Below are positions 10,123 to 21,665 of a stretch of 64,000 nt of DNA, piece after piece. Position numbers and translations under genes: made by a program. The notes under the pieces were generated by a model. The model was given only the letters and a program-made list of their open reading frames with translations, was not told the DNA's origin and searched no databases. How positions within the stretch are numbered: position 1 is the stretch's first letter; every line of letters starts with the position of its first letter. The stretch comes from Ampelocalamus luodianensis (lineage: Eukaryota; Streptophyta; Magnoliopsida; Poales; Poaceae): the NCBI GenBank assembly GCA_036346255.1, contig CM070633.1, positions 10,974,001 to 11,038,000 of the forward strand, given 5' to 3'.

Positions 10123-13100
10123 TGTCGAACCTGGGGAGAAAGGGTCCTGGATTCTCTGTGTTTCCTATACTAGTCCAGGAACAGCTAGTACACACAGTTC
10201 ACAAAAGATGATAGCACAACCATAATACACAATTTATTCATAATAATTCAAGTTTATTACAAAAGGGCTATAAGCCAAAAAGAAAAGTACAACAGAAGCA
10301 TAAATGATAAGTTGACCACACGATTCGCCAAAGGCTATCGTCTGGGGGCGTAGCCTAGTCGTCCAAGTCTTCACCCTCCTCGTGGTACTCCTCTTCTGAA
10401 CAATAATTTATTTTAAGCAAGGTGAGTACAAAAATTATACTCCATAAGTTACACCCAATAACAGAATAACAATGCATGCATGTTTAATCAAGAGAGGGCT
10501 TATATGGCTCAATTTGCATAAAGGGACATTTCATTTAATTATTCGTACTAAGTTGTAAGGCAATTTATTCTATAACTAAAATCAAGTTTTTAAATGGTCA
10601 ATTCTATAGTGGATAACCTCCATACAAAAGTGGTGAAGGATACCCTCCTATCAGATGGCTAACCACCCAATTTTTCGCAAGGATTAACCATCCTAAAACA
10701 TTTGCTAAATTTATTTTAAAAACAAAATATAAGTCTAACTTTGAGTGGCTTTGCTCAGCATGTCCATGACTATGGACATGACTATTCAAATAGTTTTACA
10801 CTCTATAGAGGTTGTACAATTTTACCCACAAGAGATAAATAGCTTAACATGTCGTCCAAGACACGCTTCTGAAGGCGTGCGACTAAGCAATTATTACTAG
10901 GCTTTTACAATATTCTACCTCAAAGTTATTATGCCCGCTAAGGTTTTACTTCCATTGAGCTAACCACCCACCGTGAGCCCCCTCTTGCGCCAAGTAGGAA
11001 TATTGTCTAACCGACAACCGCACATCAACATGGCACAATTAACAATAAGGTATTACAAATTGATTAGCCTAATCTGTCCTATTCCAGACTTGTGGTAGTA
11101 AAGTGGCGCTTAGCATGGTGCAGCTCAAAGACCAGTCCTTAACCAACTTGGGCAACATTCCACAAACCCTGGACTCGATCATTGAAATGAATCGATCCTG
11201 TGCATTAACTTGCACCATCCAACATCCATTTTGCCCATGTTTAAACCAATTTTAATTTATTTTCTAAGTTAAATAATTTTCTAAAATTTCTATGGTAAAA
11301 ACAATACCATAGAAATTCAATATTTTAAATCATAATCGAACATTTTGGCTAAACTCCCCAAATTCAATATTTTTGATCTTAGCTTTGTCTAAACATAAAG
11401 TTTTTCAATATGTTCTAGTTCATACTAACGTACCAACTGGATTTTAACTAAGGTATCAAGGAATGGCTAATTCAATAACAAAATTGGCTATACAATGGAA
11501 TTGGGAATAATTATAAATTTAAAATAGGAATTTAAATAACTTGAATATAAATATACATGCAATAGTAATTTAAAATAGAATTGACACAATTTGAAATAAT
11601 CGGATCAAATATGATCAAAGGTGTAACTTGCCTTGCTCAAATGTTGGGTCCTCAAACAATTCTTACTCACCGGAGTCGTTGAAATCTATACGCGAAAACA
11701 AGCTAATTCAAATAAATTCAAATGAACTCCAAATGAAATCTTTATTTTAGATGAATTTAGAAATTTGAATCTTTGAAATCAGAGCTTGTATGAAGGAGAA
11801 TGAGTCCTTGGAAAATTAAATCCTAAAGAAATTAAATAACTTCAATTTCTAGAATTTAATGATTTATTTTTCTAAAGGAAAAGTGAATTATGATGTAGCA
11901 TGATTTCATCACCTGAATTTCTTTTTCGGCCAAATTCTTTTTCTACTAAAAATCCTACTAACATGTGGCCCCCTTGGTCCATGGACCAAGTCCACAATTT
12001 GGTCAACGGTCCATGATAGACCCAACTCGTGCAACAGTAGCTAGGGCTACGCAAGTGCCGACGTGGGCTACCACGTGGGGCTAACGTTGGTGAGTGGGTG
12101 AGGTAGCACTGATGTGGCGCTAGGTGGCGTTGATGTGGGCATGCCACATCATGCCGGTGAGTAGTGGCGCTCGGGAGTTAGGCTCGTTAGCGCTACACGC
12201 CACAACGAGGGTTGGTTGGGGGTACCAAAAGAAAGAGAGGAGCGAGGTGAACTTAGGGTGCATGGTTGTGGTGGTGAGGTTCGACAGAATTGTCGGCAAC
12301 GAGGAAGAAGGTGGCGATGGCGTTCAAGTGTAGTTGCCAATGGAGTTCTGTCAAGATTCCAGCATGGGCAAGGAGAGCGTCGTGTAGAATGTGATGAGGC
12401 GATGCCAACGGTGAAGATGATTTTGCCAGAGCGTCGTCGATGGCAGCGAAATCAGTAGTAGAAAGAGCTTCAGGCGGTGAGCTTCAAACTTTGATTCCGG
12501 GGATTGAGAGATGGGGGAGCACGGTGGAATGTGGTGGTGGGATGAGGGAGTTGAGGCAGAGACGGGGCCGCTATTTATAGGGTGTGGGCGGTCATGGAGG
12601 AGCATGCGACGCAAGAAGGCTGCGTCGAAACAGTGGCAGATTTAGGGGCATTTGGGCCCAAAGATGGAAAGGGGATGCGAAAATCGGGTGTGGGATTGAT
12701 TTGGCTTCATGATGGTGCGTGATTTTGGGATATGCGGCAGATTTGGCTGGGTTTTTGGAAGGTCTTCGCAGCCGGAAATAGCGGTGGCATATGGGATCGA
12801 GAGGAAGAAGAAAGGAAGGAAAGGGGAGGGTTCTGGCAGGTGGAACCCGGAGTTAGTGAAAGAGAAGAAAAAGGAAAGAGGGAGAATGGCTGGGAGGGTC
12901 CACGCGACAGAGAGAGGAGGGAGGTGGCGCTGGTGGGCTACGCAGGTATGCGGGCCGAGGAAAAACGGGCCGGGCACACAGGGGAAAATAGAAAAGGAGA
13001 AATGGGCCAAGAAGATTTGGCCCGAAGGTGTTTTTTTGGATTTTTGATGGTTTTTCAATTTCAAAAATTGAGTTAATTCAATTTGGCTTTTAGAAAATAA

Positions 13101-13316
13101 CAAATAAAGTCCAAAAATTATAGAAAAATTCACAGAAATTTCATGATTAATTTTTGACTTAAATAAAATATTTCAAACTTAAAATTATATTTATATTTGC
13201 AAATAATTTATTTTGGCCATTAAAATAAATAGGGAAAAACCTTTAAAAATCCAGAAAATTCAAGGAAAATAATTAAATTTTATTTTTAACTGTAAATGAA
13301 AATTTAGGCTATTACA
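10123..13316 (-). repeat. 3' LTR of a Tekay-like gypsy element
   Basis: On the + strand it runs from about TGTCGAACCTGGGG to AGGCTATTACA; on the minus strand it starts TGTAATAGCC right after a polypurine tract (AAGGAGGGTAGG, 13317-13331). About 3.2 kb, as expected for this lineage. A minus-strand TATA box CCCTATAAATAG is near 12570-12581. A core with paired palindromes (10760-10832) is shared with two other LTR families here. The left end is inferred from TG and similarity in kind to related LTRs. Confidence 0.75.
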
Positions 13317-13344
13317 AACCTACCCTCCTTAAATGGAATCTTGA

Positions 13345-14966
13345 CCCCGAGATTTAGACTCGACTAGCAAAAAGGTAGGGATACTTGGCTTTCAAATCTT
13401 CTTCTCGTTCCCAAGTGGACTTTTCTTCTGAATGATTACTCTACTGGGCTTTGCACGAACGGATGACTTTGGTTCTAGAAATGCATTCTAGAACGTTGAG
13501 AATCTTGATTGGCTGCTCCACGCAGGTGAGATCCTCCTGAAGATCAATGCTCTCAAGTAGTGTTTACTCTGTTGGAACTCGAAGACACTTCTTTAGCTGG
13601 AAAACATGGAAGACGTCATAAACTGTAGATAGAGATGCTAGTAGTTCCAGCTGATATGCAACTTCACCTCTTCTTTCCAAAATCTTGTACGATCCAACAA
13701 ATCTGGGTGCAAGTTTTCATTTAGTTCGAAATCTTCTTACTCCTCTGAGTGTAGTTACTCTGAGATAAACAAAATCTCCTGTCTCAAAGGACAACTCTCT
13801 TCAACGATTGTCGGGATAACTTTTCTATCGAGACTGAGCCACTTTCAAACGTTCCTTTATCACTTTTACCTTAATTTCAGCCTCCTTAATTAAAGCAGGT
13901 CAAAAGAGCTGATGTTCTCCCACTTGATCCCAAAGGAGAGGGGTTCTACACTTTCTACCGTACAATGCTTCAAATGGTGATATTTGCAAACTCGTTTGAT
14001 AGTTGTTTTTGTACGAGAATTCTGCATAGGGAAGATTCTGATTCCAACTCTTTCCGTAATCTATAGCATAGGCTCGAAGCATATCCTATAGAATTTGATT
14101 TCTGTTTGGGGATGGTATGTAGTACTGAAATTGAGTATGGTCCCTAATGCTTCATGCAAGCTCTTCCAAAATCTAGATGTGAACTGTGAACCTCTATCGG
14201 ATACTATCTTTTTGGGCACTCCATGCAGACAGACGATCCTAGCCATATACAATTCTCCTAACTTACAATTTCTATAGGTGGTCTTGACTAGAATAAAGTG
14301 TGTCACTTTTGTCAAACGGTCAATTACCACCCAAATAGAATCACATCCTGATTGGTCCTAGGAAGTCCAGTGATAAAGGGTCTTTGATGTTCGGCCTTGA
14401 CTCTCTGGCATACATCACAACATGCAACAAATTCAGCAATTTTTCGCTTCATGCTGACCTACCAATATTTTTCTTTCAGATCCTGGTACATCTTGGTGCA
14501 TCCAAGATGATTGGAGTACAGTGATTCATAGGCTTCTTTTTAGAATCAACTGCTTCATTTCTTGATGATCAGGTACACAAATGCGATTCCCAAACCAGAC
14601 TATACCTTGCTCATCCTTAGAAAATCCTAGGGATTTGCCTCTTCTCATGTTCTTCTTGATTTGTTTAATATCTTCATCATCTTTCTGGTTTTTTCTAATC
14701 GGACTTTGAATGGTTGGTTGAACTTCTACAGTGTTTACACAGCTCTGGCTGATAATCTCTAAGTTCAGATGCTTCAACTCTTCATACAATCTCGGTTGAT
14801 TTTCATGAACCAACCTAGTGTTGCAATACCCTTTTCTACTCAGGGCATCTGCCACTACATTTATTTTGCTCGGATAATAATGGATTCCAAGGTCATAATC
14901 CTTTATCAACTCTAACCATCTTCTTTCCCTGAGATTGAGTTCTGACTGAGTGAAGATATACTTCAA
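13345..14966 (-). pseudogene. Tekay-like gypsy pol 3' half: RNase H C-terminus, integrase, chromodomain
   Basis: From right to left: RNase H C-terminus (LKYIFTQSELNLRERRWLEL, then VVADALSRKG) at 14966-14820; integrase zinc region near 14470-14380; catalytic core at 14330-14100 (MVIDRLTKVTHF, CLHGVPKKIVSDRGSQFTS, TYHPQTE); then SPFEALYGRKCRTPL near 14000-13930; and a chromodomain tail near 13430-13370 (EKSTWEREEDLKAKYPYLF). Frameshifts separate the blocks. Chromodomains target integration to marked chromatin. The reading ends abruptly at the RNase H codons for SLKY (about 14970), where a plus-strand gag region begins. Confidence 0.88.
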
Positions 14967-14970
14967 GCTT

Positions 14971-15186
14971 TCTTTTTACTTAGTTTTCATTTATTGTTTT
15001 GATGAGAAATTGTGAGCTGCCAATTCCTTTTATGACAGCCATAATTAATTAATGAAATAAATTAATAAAGGACTATTTCGGAAAAAGTTACTCTGTTACC
15101 TTGTGTTTGTTTGGTTCTTCGGTTGTTTTAGATATATCCCCCTTTGTTTTTCTCCTTCTTTTCTAAAGTCCTTGGAGTTCTAGCAG
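14971..15186. other. Leader-like sequence before inverted gag
   Basis: No coding frame. It lies between the truncated minus-strand RNase H and the plus-strand gag start, and probably represents the 5' untranslated part of the inverted gag segment. Confidence 0.4.
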
Positions 15187-16758
15187 ATGGTGACTACACG
15201 CAGAACCAGCTGTACTAATACTAGTGGTTAGGGCAACGAGAATGCACACTATTAGGCCGACCCAATCCTGCAACCACCACCACACCTAGCTAAAGGACTC
15301 GACTGGCGTCAGATGATGGCCAATCAGTCCTACCTGATTGACCTGTTCGCTCAGTCACTCAATAGCACACAGAACATACAAGCAGCAACAGCTCATGCTC
15401 CACCTCCACCTCCTCCAAGGGCCAACTTGTCAAAGTTTAGGAGGATGTGCCCTCCAACATTTTCTAGTAGCACCGAGCCAATGGATGCTGATGATTGTCT
15501 CCAGGCAATCAGTAAGAAATTGGATATTCAGACCCAAAAACTCTGCTGGAGGAAGTTCCATCCTGACTAGTTTGAAGGAAGTGAAATTAGAAGAAATAAC
15601 AATAATGCAAGAATACCCGGATATATTTCCTGAGGAATTACCTAGCATGCCACTAGATAGAGACATTATGTTCCTAATTGACTTAGTCCCAGGGACTGCC
15701 CCAATTTCTAAGAGACCCTACAGAGTGCCTGCTAATAAGTTAGCAGAATTGAAGAAGCAAATTAAAGAATTACAGAGCGAGAGTTACATTCAGCCAAGTT
15801 CATCACCTTGAGGAGCACTAGTATTGTTTGTCAAAAATAAGGACAACCATATGAGCTCAACGAATTTATGATCAAGAACAAGTATCCGTTGCCCAGGATC
15901 GGCAACCTCTTCGATCAATTGAAAGGAGCAAGTGTCTTCTCCAAAATTGATTTGAGATCTGGCTATCATCATCTAAAGATCAGACCAGAAGACATACCAA
16001 AGACTGCTTTCTCCACAAGATATGGACTGTATGAGTTTACAGTGATGTCATTTGGTTTGACAAATGCGTCGGTTTATTTCATGAATATGATGAATAAGGT
16101 ATTCATGGAATTCTTAGATAAGTTTGTCGTTATATTCATTGAAGACATTCTTATCTACTCAAAAGATGAAGAAGAGTATGAGAAGCATCTCATGACAGTA
16201 TTGGAAAAGCTCAGAGAGTTTTTGCCAAATTCAGCAAGAGTGAATTTTGGCTAAGCCAAGTGGCTTTCCTTGGACATATCGTGTTAGTAGTAGGAGTTGC
16301 GGTAGATCCCGCCAAGGTTGAAGCCATATTGGATTGGAAGTAACCCAAGTCCGTCACTGAAGTGGGGAGTTTTCTTGGTTTAGCTTGTTATTACCGTAGA
16401 TTCATGACAGGATTCTCCAAAATAGCTGGACCCATGACTCAGCTTCTGCAAAAGAAAAAGAAGTTTGAATGGACAAATGCTTGTGAGCAAAGTTTCCAAG
16501 AGTTGAAGAAAAACTAGTTTCTGCACCTGCCCTAGTTTTGCTCGACATCCATAAGGACTTTGAGATTTTCTGTCACACATCATGTCAGGGCCTTGGATGT
16601 GTGCTGATGCAAGAAGGTAAAGTCATGGCTTATGCGTCTTGTCAGTTGAGGCCTCATGAAGAAAACTACCCAACTCATGACATGGAGTTAGCCGCAATTG
16701 TGCATGCTTCCAAAATCGAGCGTCGGTATCTCATTGGTAATCGCTGTGAGATTTTCAT
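15187..16758 (+). pseudogene. Tekay-like gypsy gag-RT-RNase H fragment, opposite strand to its other half
   Basis: Gag N-terminus starts at ATG 15187 (MVTTRRTSC) with an early TAG, then QMMANQSYLIDLFAQ and a gag core (ANLSKFRRMCPPTF, STEPMDADDCLQAI). An internal deletion near 15545-15570 joins gag directly to the segment just before RT (EYPDIFPEELPSMPLDRDI). RT follows (LFDQLKGASVFSKIDLRSGY, VMSFGLTNAS); its active site reads FIEDI where FIDD is usual, so a catalytic Asp is changed. RNase H begins at about 16538 (DFEIFCHTSCQGLGCVLMQE) and stops at GNRCEIF near 16758. The missing next residues match the start of the minus-strand block ending at 14966. Confidence 0.85.
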
Positions 16759-17770
16759 AGCTCAGGTCAACCACACATTGGCACGGTTGGTAACGACTCT
16801 AGATTATGGTTTAATGATTGTTTGGCGTCATTGTCGTGATTGGTTGGTAGCTTGCATTGTCAAAGTCATCTCCATCAAATCGTAGTTATCGTCTCACCGA
16901 AAGATCGGGCCACAATTACTCTCATCAGTCGGTATCAGAGCTACAAGTTGCTCGGTGAGAATTTCAGAACCCTAGTTTAGTAGATTGGTTTTACTCGGTG
17001 AGAATCTCAGAACCCTAGTTTACATACCTAGAGTCTAGAAAATAGCCCACAAAAATATTTGTTGTGCCACTTTAATCCCTGTCCGAACCCCCTTTTGAAC
17101 CTTTGCAATTTTCTATTCAGTTTGCTTTGTTGAATTTGTGTCCATCATCGAGCCTAGTTGTTGCTTTGATCTATTCTTGATCTAGTTAGGTTTGTGTTGG
17201 TTTCGGTTTTTTATCTCAGTTAGTAGAGCAGATTGGTTTTGCTTATAGAGTCCTCTTCGGTTTGATCTGTTCTTGTCGAGTGAGTTCGGTTTGGAGTCGA
17301 TTTGATATCGTTGGGAGTCCCTCACGGTTTGTTGCGCATTTTCGGCTGTTGGCTGAATTTCTTGCATAGCGTTTAGTAAAACAGCCATAACTTTTGCAAA
17401 CGGATTCCGTTTTAGGCGTGTGAGTACTCGTTAGAAAGCGAACTAAAAGGTAGATCCAGAAATCCATAAGGACGCGAGACTACGACAAAAGTGTAAAATC
17501 CCAAAAAAGACGTTTAGAGCCTCAAAACGGCCTCTGAAGTTTCAGCGCCCGTTTGTGATGTTTAGCCGCCATCCAGTTTGAGTTTTCTGTGATCCAAATC
17601 ATGTAATCTTTGTTTATAGTCCTTAATTTAGTGTGTACGTGGTCTATATTAAAAAAAGGCGAGTGCAAAAGAAAAGATCCGCACTGATTAAAAAAAATGC
17701 ATCTTTGTAATTTATAGCCTTTTGTGCAGTCCATTTTTGCTTGCTTGAGCTTGGGTCGAGTTCTAGTTTG
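16759..17770 (+). other. LTR end and leader of another retroelement, no coding frame
   Basis: CGGTATCAGAGCT at 16930-16942 resembles the initiator-Met primer-binding site and is preceded by CATCA, so 16759-16927 is probably an LTR tail and the rest a leader. A repeated phrase, CTCGGTGAGAAT.TCAGAACC, occurs near 16950 and 16995. No gene is seen; the Angela-like LTR begins at 17771. Confidence 0.45.
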
Positions 17771-19370
17771 TGTTGGTGATATGCCCTAGAGGCAATCATG
17801 GAGATGATTGTATCACGTCTATGTTTATGAGTTCTTGAATAAATGTTATTCTGTTCCTTGAATGAATCGTTAGTTCTGAAGATCAACGAGTATGTGACTT
17901 GTTGGTGAAACTCTTCGACTTGTATGATGTCGTTCTAAAAGTATCCCTGGTCGAATGTCACTGATCGGAACACCAGTGACTCTACGACCAGCGCATATAT
18001 TGATTGATGACCATGTTTCACCGGTCATGGATATAGGGATATCGAATCAATAATGTGAACACATGTTAGAGAACATAGGGTTGGATTGACCCATCTTGAG
18101 ACACTATTGAGATTGTTATGATCCTGTGTGTCATTAGTTGGTCTCAAGCAATGATGATGTATAATCCTTAAACCTGAGATCAGCATGGTTCCCTACATGT
18201 GTAATAGCACTCTTAGGGGTTGCCAAACGCTACTCGTAACTGGGTAGTTATAAAGGTAGCTTTCGGGTATGCTATGAAACATGCGGAGGGATGTGACTAG
18301 TCGAATATGGGATTTGCCCCTCCTAACATAACGGGAGAGATATCTCTGGGTCCCTCGAAGTAGTCGAATAAAGAAAGTGCATGGCCAAGCCACTAGTGGT
18401 CGAAGTGTTCGACCACGTAAGGTTATCCGACGACTCGATCGAGAAAATATTGAAAAGTCTATGGATGACACATTATCTCACCTGGAGTTCAAACCAGATA
18501 TCGTGAGGCAAAGGGAAAATACTAGAGTAAGTCGCTTAGTTCGATCAGATCCAGACAAGTCGTATGGTGATACGAGCAAGTCGTAGACTAATCAAATGAA
18601 ATCACAGAGTGGTCGAAACCTGGTCGTAAGGAGTTACGAATCGTCGTGACAAGACCTTGAGCGAATGTCGTATAAAGATAGGACCTGGTCGTAAGTGATG
18701 AAGACCTAGTCGTAGATCATATTGCATTAAGGTTCATCCGATATAATTTGTGTGTATTCGGGAATCGTTATGTCCTGCTAGGGACCGCTACGACTCGTGG
18801 TCGGAAAGGTTTTCCGAGTCACAACCGATTACACATAAACCTAACGGGTCACACACTTAATGGGATGGAACAAACCAGATTTAATACAATCAGAAACGTG
18901 TTCGGATAGAATCCGACACGGGGCACTATATAAGGAGATGCTTGAGGCTAGTATGGGGGACGCGAGACAGACACGTGAGTTGTTTCCACCGAAACCCTAG
19001 CCGCCATCTTCTTGAGAGAGCCTTCCCGTGCGACTTGATGCTAGTACACGACGTACGGTTGTTCCTTCTCTGGACGTGTGGATACCGTAGAGGCGCTACT
19101 GCGGTCGCTGTTGCACTGAGGAAGGTCCGCGATATTCACAAGGAACTACGGAGGTTGCTGGAGGAGACTATCGACTATGAGGACGTTGGACGATCTTCTA
19201 CGACCACTACATCGGCGCGTTCTTCGTTGGACTAGGCTGCTCCGACTTTTCTTCCGCTGCACTGCGCGTCTGGTGGTAATGATCTGTGATCATCTATCTT
19301 GCTTGGCATCCTAGTTTACGTGGTAGAAATTTTTGAATTGTTGCTACCGTAGCCTACCCGTATCCCTATA
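17771..19370 (+). repeat. 5' LTR of an Angela-like copia element
   Basis: Starts TGTTGGTGATATGCCCTAG; the ATATGCCCTAGAGGCAAT phrase is characteristic of Angela-type copia LTRs. The end is set by the primer-binding site at 19372, with CCCTATA where CCTACA would be usual. About 1.6 kb, as expected. It holds GTCGTA palindromes, including a nested one at 17948-17990, and GTCGTA repeats at about 18548-18715. Confidence 0.85.
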
Positions 19371-19371
19371 G

Positions 19372-19384
19372 TGGTATCAGAGCC
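19372..19384 (+). promoter_or_regulatory. Primer-binding site of the Angela-like element
   Basis: TGGTATCAGAGCC, the usual initiator-Met tRNA site, one base after the LTR end. Confidence 0.9.
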
Positions 19385-20823
19385 ATCCTGCATAGTTTTT
19401 GATCTAGATCGGTCACATATACTGGATATGTGGCAGTAGTAGATTGGATCTATTACTGGTTTGGTCTGATAACCTAGATTGGTTCATATGGATGAAACGA
19501 TCTAGGCACTGGTCGATAGGATCGATCATTGTTCGGCGATAGTAGATGGGTTTTTCGAGGAGACACATATTAAGAGCACCATATGGTTCACTCAACTTGT
19601 TTTTCGACTATCTTGCATGATACTCCTACCGGTCGGAGTTCCGCCATCGGAGTACGTCGCAGTGTGTGGTCGTATCAAGGTAGTGATCAGATTGGTTCGG
19701 AACAGGGTTAATATGATTAATCCGATGATTTCCAAGGCTCGGATATGTGAATAAGATTCATGTCTCGGGTTATAGATATACGCCGTGCTGGTTTTTCGTA
19801 CCGTGCGTTATAGATAGTATGTGTTCATGTCGACCGATAGAATTGGATTCTATGCATAACTTGTTTTTGCAGGGTTTGATGTGAATAGTATGGCCCATTG
19901 TGTATGTGATGCATGAATGGATTTTCATGGCATGCGTGTCATGCTGTGAGATAGCCATCGAACTACATATTATTGTATAACAGCCTGCATACCGACTTGT
20001 GATGCTTGAAATTATCCTATGTAATTCTTTACTAGCTTTTAGGAGTAAATGATTAGTAGATGAATGCGATCGGAGACTTCAAGCATGGTGGTCGGAGAAC
20101 AGGAAGCATGCTGATGGAGATCGACATGTTAAGGGCCATACTATTTCACAATTTAATTTGATTATCTGTGAATGCCAGTGTTTATTCCTATTATGCTATT
20201 TGATCATGCTTTATCATTAGATGTTTTGCATGATAGAATAGTATCCCTCAGAAAAATTAAGTAAAATTGATGCCTTCCCAATTGCTGCACCTATCACGAT
20301 TTTGATCGTTAATTGGCAGGTCTACCAAAGTAGGGTGACATTAACTATCTTAATAAGATGGGGAGGGTGTCGGACACCCACATGCATAGTGTTGGTTTGA
20401 CTTGACAAGGCTATCAAAATAGTTCTGGACCTTGAGGCATGGTGTTGGAAGCCGGGGCATCATGATGCCATCCAACAAACAAGAGTCATATACGATATGA
20501 TTGGCAAGAGGTTGCCTACCATAAATCACTAGGTTTCTAGCAGTGATGCCAAAGCTCACTAGAACTTAATGACTTATGGATCTTGGACTCACTATATGTT
20601 GTTTGAGGGAAACATGGTTTATAGTGGGAGTATCTTCTGTTATCTATTGTTAAGTTAAAAATTCGACCACTGGTCGTATAGTGATACGACCAGGTCCAGA
20701 CATGTCGTATGGTGATACGAGCAGGTCGTAGACTGGTCGAACATAACCACTGACATATATGATTAATAGAAGATCTTTCATAAACATAGTGCTGAATCTT
20801 TGCATATATTTTCTGTTGTAGAT
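19385..20823 (+). other. Leader of the Angela-like element
   Basis: Non-coding, as expected between the primer-binding site and gag. It contains a perfect 9 bp palindrome TGGTCGTAT/ATACGACCA (20671-20692, 4 nt loop) and a block near 20700-20740 that repeats a phrase of the LTR (about 18548-18590). Confidence 0.7.
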
Positions 20824-21665
20824 CATGGCACCTACTACTTCTTCTGCACCTACCTTTAATTTGCGATCTATTCTTGAAAAGGAAAAGTTGAATGGTTCAA
20901 ATTTTATTGACTGGTTTCAGAATCGAGAATTGTTCTCAAACAAGAAAAGAAGGAATATGTTCTAGAGAATCCCTATCACGAGGAACCGAGTCTTGATGCT
21001 ACTCGAATCGAAAAGAATGCTTATGAGAAGCATTGCAACGACACGATCGATGTACAACTGTCTAATGCTTGCAACCATGAACTCGAGCTTGAAGCAATAT
21101 GAGACCACGGATGCTTACAATATGATTGTGAGTCGAAGGGTATGTTTCAGATCAAGCAAAGGCGAGAGGTTCAACACCTCTAAGGCATTGTTTTCTTGCG
21201 AGCTATCGAAGGTAACCGGTCGGTCCTCATGTGATCAAAATGATTGGTCTCATTGAGCACCCGAAAGCTTGGTTTTCCCTTAGTCAAGAGTTGGCATCGA
21301 TGTGATTCTCCAATCGCTCCCTGCGAGCTTTGAGCCTGTCATACTGAATTTTCATATGAATGGCATGGAGAAATCAATGACCGAGTTACATGGTATGCTT
21401 AAGGGTGCTGAGGAAAGCATCAAGAAAAGTTCCAATCATGTGATGATGGTTCAAAAGACTACAACCTTCAAGAAGAAGAGTAAGTCGGGAAAGGGAAAAG
21501 GCAAAGGAAAGACTAAAGATGAGATCGAGAATCTCAAGGCTAAGCTTAAGAAGCTTAAGCGGGTCCTAAGCGACGACACGAATGTTACCATTGTCATGAG
21601 ACTGGGCATTGGAAGAGAAATTGCAAGAAGTACTTGGCGAGAAAGAACAAAGGAAGTATGACTTC
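20824..21665 (+). pseudogene. Angela-like copia gag, frameshifted
   Basis: Starts at ATG 20824 (MAPTTSSAPTFNLRSILEKE, KLNGSNFIDWF) and loses frame near 20940. The C-terminal core resumes at 21302 (LPASFEPVILNF, GMEKSMTELHGML), followed by a basic lysine-rich stretch. A complete zinc knuckle (CYHCHETGHWKRNC, spacing C-2-C-4-H-4-C) is encoded at 21583-21624 but in a different frame from the lysine-rich part, so a frameshift lies just before it. Confidence 0.88.

Noticed and set aside
12642..13133. Frames of 110-160 codons on both strands
   Set aside because: They lie in U3 of the minus-strand Tekay-like LTR, overlap on both strands and are low complexity.
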